Shown here one piece after another: positions 62,260-64,000 of a stretch of DNA of 64,000 nucleotides (position 1 is its first letter; each line of letters begins with the position of its first letter). The notes beneath the pieces were generated by a model, which was not told where the DNA came from, did no database searches, and worked only from the letters and a program-made list of their open reading frames with translations. Made by a program: the position numbers and the translations under genes. This DNA comes from Oscillospiraceae bacterium (GTDB taxonomy: Bacteria; Bacillota; Clostridia; Oscillospirales; Oscillospiraceae). The stretch is from the NCBI GenBank assembly GCA_020025175.1, contig JAHHSM010000003.1, positions 1-64,000 of the forward strand, given 5' to 3'.

Positions 62260-64000
62260 TTATCCTTTATCTACAATTTTTCCATTTGCACAGTCCAGCA
62301 AAATACGCTGTGCTCCTGCCGCAAAATCGTAAATTTTTTCGCCGCATCCAATGGCTGCCGGCAAATTGAACTCTGCACAGCGAATTGCCATATGAGATGC
62401 AACTCCACCATATTTGGTAATCAGTCCCTTGATATTTTGTGAAAAGATCCAATCATAACCAGGATCGGCCTTTTCAATAACCACAATTTTTTCCCGGATG
62501 CTCTCAGGGCGCGTACTGCTGTCAATTAAACATACCGGTCCTTCAATACACTTTCCTGTAATAAAGTTTGGGCGTGCCTCACCGATTTTTACCATGTCCA
62601 AATCCTTTGCATCCCAAATAATATCAGGGAGCACCAACGCAGAGTTTTGATCATATTCAGCTTTCCTCTGCTCAATAATGGTATTGAAAAATTTACGGAC
62701 ATTTTCTTGAGTTTCATAATATTCGGATGCAAGGATATCCTGTATTTCCAAATAAGCCATTTCGCTGCGTGGAATTGCCAAACATTCTCCCAAATAAACC
62801 AGCAATTCCAGCGCATCACTTAACGACTTCGTAAATTCAAACTTAAATTTTTCGCGCTCCTCCAGCGCACTTTTTAAAAACGCAAGAAAATCCTCTGCGG
62901 AAACAGAAAAGCCAATTTTTTTGAGTGCTCTATCTACACCCTGCACTGCTGCGGCACTTAGTCTTGTTTCAGTTGTGCATTGAATGGCTTCCTGCTCCCG
63001 ATTTTTTCCCTGTGCAAATTCCAGTTTCTCATATCGCTCCTGCGAAATATCATAAGAGCCGGAACGCAGATGACCATACCGTCGGTCAAACTCCAATCTG
63101 GTCATCATACCCCTGGAGAATGCTTCCATATCTCTTTCCAGTTCCTTGGCAACTGTAACGATGGAGCCCAAAAACGTTTCCTGATCCTGCTCTGTCCAAT
63201 ACCCCATTTCCACTAAAGATCTGCAAAACATATTCGCCATAAATGCATATCGTGCTTGCCTTGCAAACTGCGGCGTACCAAACTGAGAAATAGCTGCCAC
63301 CAGATCCTTAAAGCCGTCAATCAACGTTTTATAATCGCCCTTGATAAAAGATCGTTTTCCAGCAATATAAGATCGCACTTCTTCCAAACGCTCCAATGCC
63401 CCTTTGTCTTTCTGCAAAGTTGCAAAGTATTCCTTCACGCAGCGATCTGTCAATGTATACAATGCTGTTTGCAACTTTTGAACTTCTTCGTCTGTAAAGC
63501 CAGCATTCAGCAAATTCCTGATATGATGCTCTGTTGCAAAATCATAGCAGTTGAATACAATCTCAAACTCTATTTTGTCATGGGCAGTGGGGTTTTTCTC
63601 CAACTGCGCACGATAATATTCCAACAATTTATCCAAAAGGGGCTCAGGCACTGATGCCGGTGTCAGCGCCTGAAAAGAATAATCCAAAGAGATATATGGC
63701 TTATTCCCGATCTTATACATCAGTTCTTCCTGAACACGCCGATATCCCATCGGCACAAGTCCTTCATTCCATGCAAATTTTGTAATAATCTGGCGATACA
63801 ACGAGTAATCCAGACATTTTGGATTGCTTCCAATCATTTCAGCAGGATTCCAGAATGCCATATCAGAAAGCTTCATGGATGACGATCCCGCTTTATTTTG
63901 AAGATTGGCATATTCATGCTTTGCTCTATTCTTTAATTGATAATACGTTTCATCTTTTGCAATGCGTTTAAATCTATAGTTTGCAGCCAGCGGCCGCACC
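62260..64000 (-). CDS. PEP-synthase-like enzyme, probable L-glutamine kinase (Cj1418-like), 5' end outside window
   Basis: At least 579 residues of a longer protein; the frame runs off the window edge with no stop. The visible part lacks the ATP-grasp start and holds a long helical central region, then a C-terminal swivelling phosphohistidine domain like PPDK/PEP synthase (YGGVASHMAIRCAEFNLPAAIGCG, with the His codon at about 62392-62394). In C. jejuni, Cj1418 of this architecture phosphorylates the amide nitrogen of glutamine for phosphoramidate synthesis. The downstream pair of genes supports that assignment over PEP synthase or rifampicin phosphotransferase. GTG at 63999 is not taken as a start. 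Confidence 0.7.
   Translation of the reverse strand, partial: VRPLAANYRFKRIAKDETYYQLKNRAKHEYANLQNKAGSSSMKLSDMAFWNPAEMIGSNPKCLDYSLYRQIITKFAWNEGLVPMGYRRVQEELMYKIGNKPYISLDYSFQALTPASVPEPLLDKLLEYYRAQLEKNPTAHDKIEFEIVFNCYDFATEHHIRNLLNAGFTDEEVQKLQTALYTLTDRCVKEYFATLQKDKGALERLEEVRSYIAGKRSFIKGDYKTLIDGFKDLVAAISQFGTPQFARQARYAFMANMFCRSLVEMGYWTEQDQETFLGSIVTVAKELERDMEAFSRGMMTRLEFDRRYGHLRSGSYDISQERYEKLEFAQGKNREQEAIQCTTETRLSAAAVQGVDRALKKIGFSVSAEDFLAFLKSALEEREKFKFEFTKSLSDALELLVYLGECLAIPRSEMAYLEIQDILASEYYETQENVRKFFNTIIEQRKAEYDQNSALVLPDIIWDAKDLDMVKIGEARPNFITGKCIEGPVCLIDSSTRPESIREKIVVIEKADPGYDWIFSQNIKGLITKYGGVASHMAIRCAEFNLPAAIGCGEKIYDFAAGAQRILLDCANGKIVDKG

Noticed and set aside
1..64000. CRISPR array, insertion sequence, prophage, tRNA or rRNA gene
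   Set aside because: No regularly spaced repeats, transposase, integrase, phage structural gene, or cloverleaf sequence was seen on either strand. I could not run a covariance search.

Overview
The window looks like the chromosome of a motile, strictly anaerobic, low-to-mid GC Firmicute of the class Clostridia, possibly Oscillospirales-like; the order is my inference. Supporting content: anaerobic ribonucleotide reductase (nrdD/nrdG), the [FeFe]-hydrogenase maturase HydF, RNase J, GdpP, a gdpP-rplI-dnaB-tilS-hpt-ftsH run, S-layer-homology (SLH) proteins, and a flagellar block in Bacillus subtilis order (flgM-flgN-flgK-flgL-yviE-fliW-csrA). Ribosome-binding sites are strong AGGAGG types and TTG/GTG starts are common. 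I see no tRNA, rRNA, CRISPR array, insertion sequence or prophage.

Layout. 1-11 kb (minus strand except the partial first gene): tail of a DMT transporter; a phosphate operon (Na/Pi cotransporter-phoB-phoR) behind a multi-repeat PHO-box region; proB-proA plus a small membrane protein; an Spx/ArsC-like protein; a methylglyoxal-synthase-like protein with substituted catalytic residues; and an amino-acid ABC transporter coupled to 5-formyl-THF cyclo-ligase. 11-22 kb: ung, a degenerate PHP protein, dut-nrdG, nrdD with a candidate NrdR-controlled promoter, a cytoplasmic ricin-type lectin with a histone-like tail, hydF, an ABC-F protein, and nfo-aroK. 22-30 kb: ftsH-hpt-tilS-dnaB-rplI-gdpP. 30-35 kb: a structured leader before rnjA, cardiolipin synthase, and type I dehydroquinase.

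35-48 kb: a 1245-residue REC/HD-GYP/PAS/GGDEF/GAF c-di-GMP protein whose promoter carries a second PHO-like repeat pair, then two very large SLH surface proteins. 48-61 kb: flagellar and chemotaxis genes. A minus-strand operon (FliK-like, FlhB-like, PilZ) runs directly into the larger SLH gene. The plus strand has cheA-cheW-cheR-cheB, then a sigma-28-type promoter driving flgM-flgN-flgK-flgL-yviE-fliW-csrA and a small YjfB-like gene. 61-64 kb (minus): three genes matching, in kind and order, the Campylobacter jejuni capsular phosphoramidate pathway (glutamine kinase, gamma-glutamyl-CDP-amidate hydrolase, CTP:phosphoglutamine cytidylyltransferase). They suggest a phosphoramidate-decorated surface glycan or flagellin beside the flagellar locus.

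Common threads are surface and motility control. Phosphate signalling may feed into c-di-GMP through the hybrid enzyme. c-di-GMP may be read by the PilZ protein that is co-transcribed with an SLH protein. The FliW-CsrA pair may tune flagellin translation. The phosphoramidate cassette may decorate the surface. The cassette, the PHO-like box before the c-di-GMP enzyme, the rnjA leader, and the MgsA-like and PHP proteins with lost catalytic residues are the items most worth a second look.
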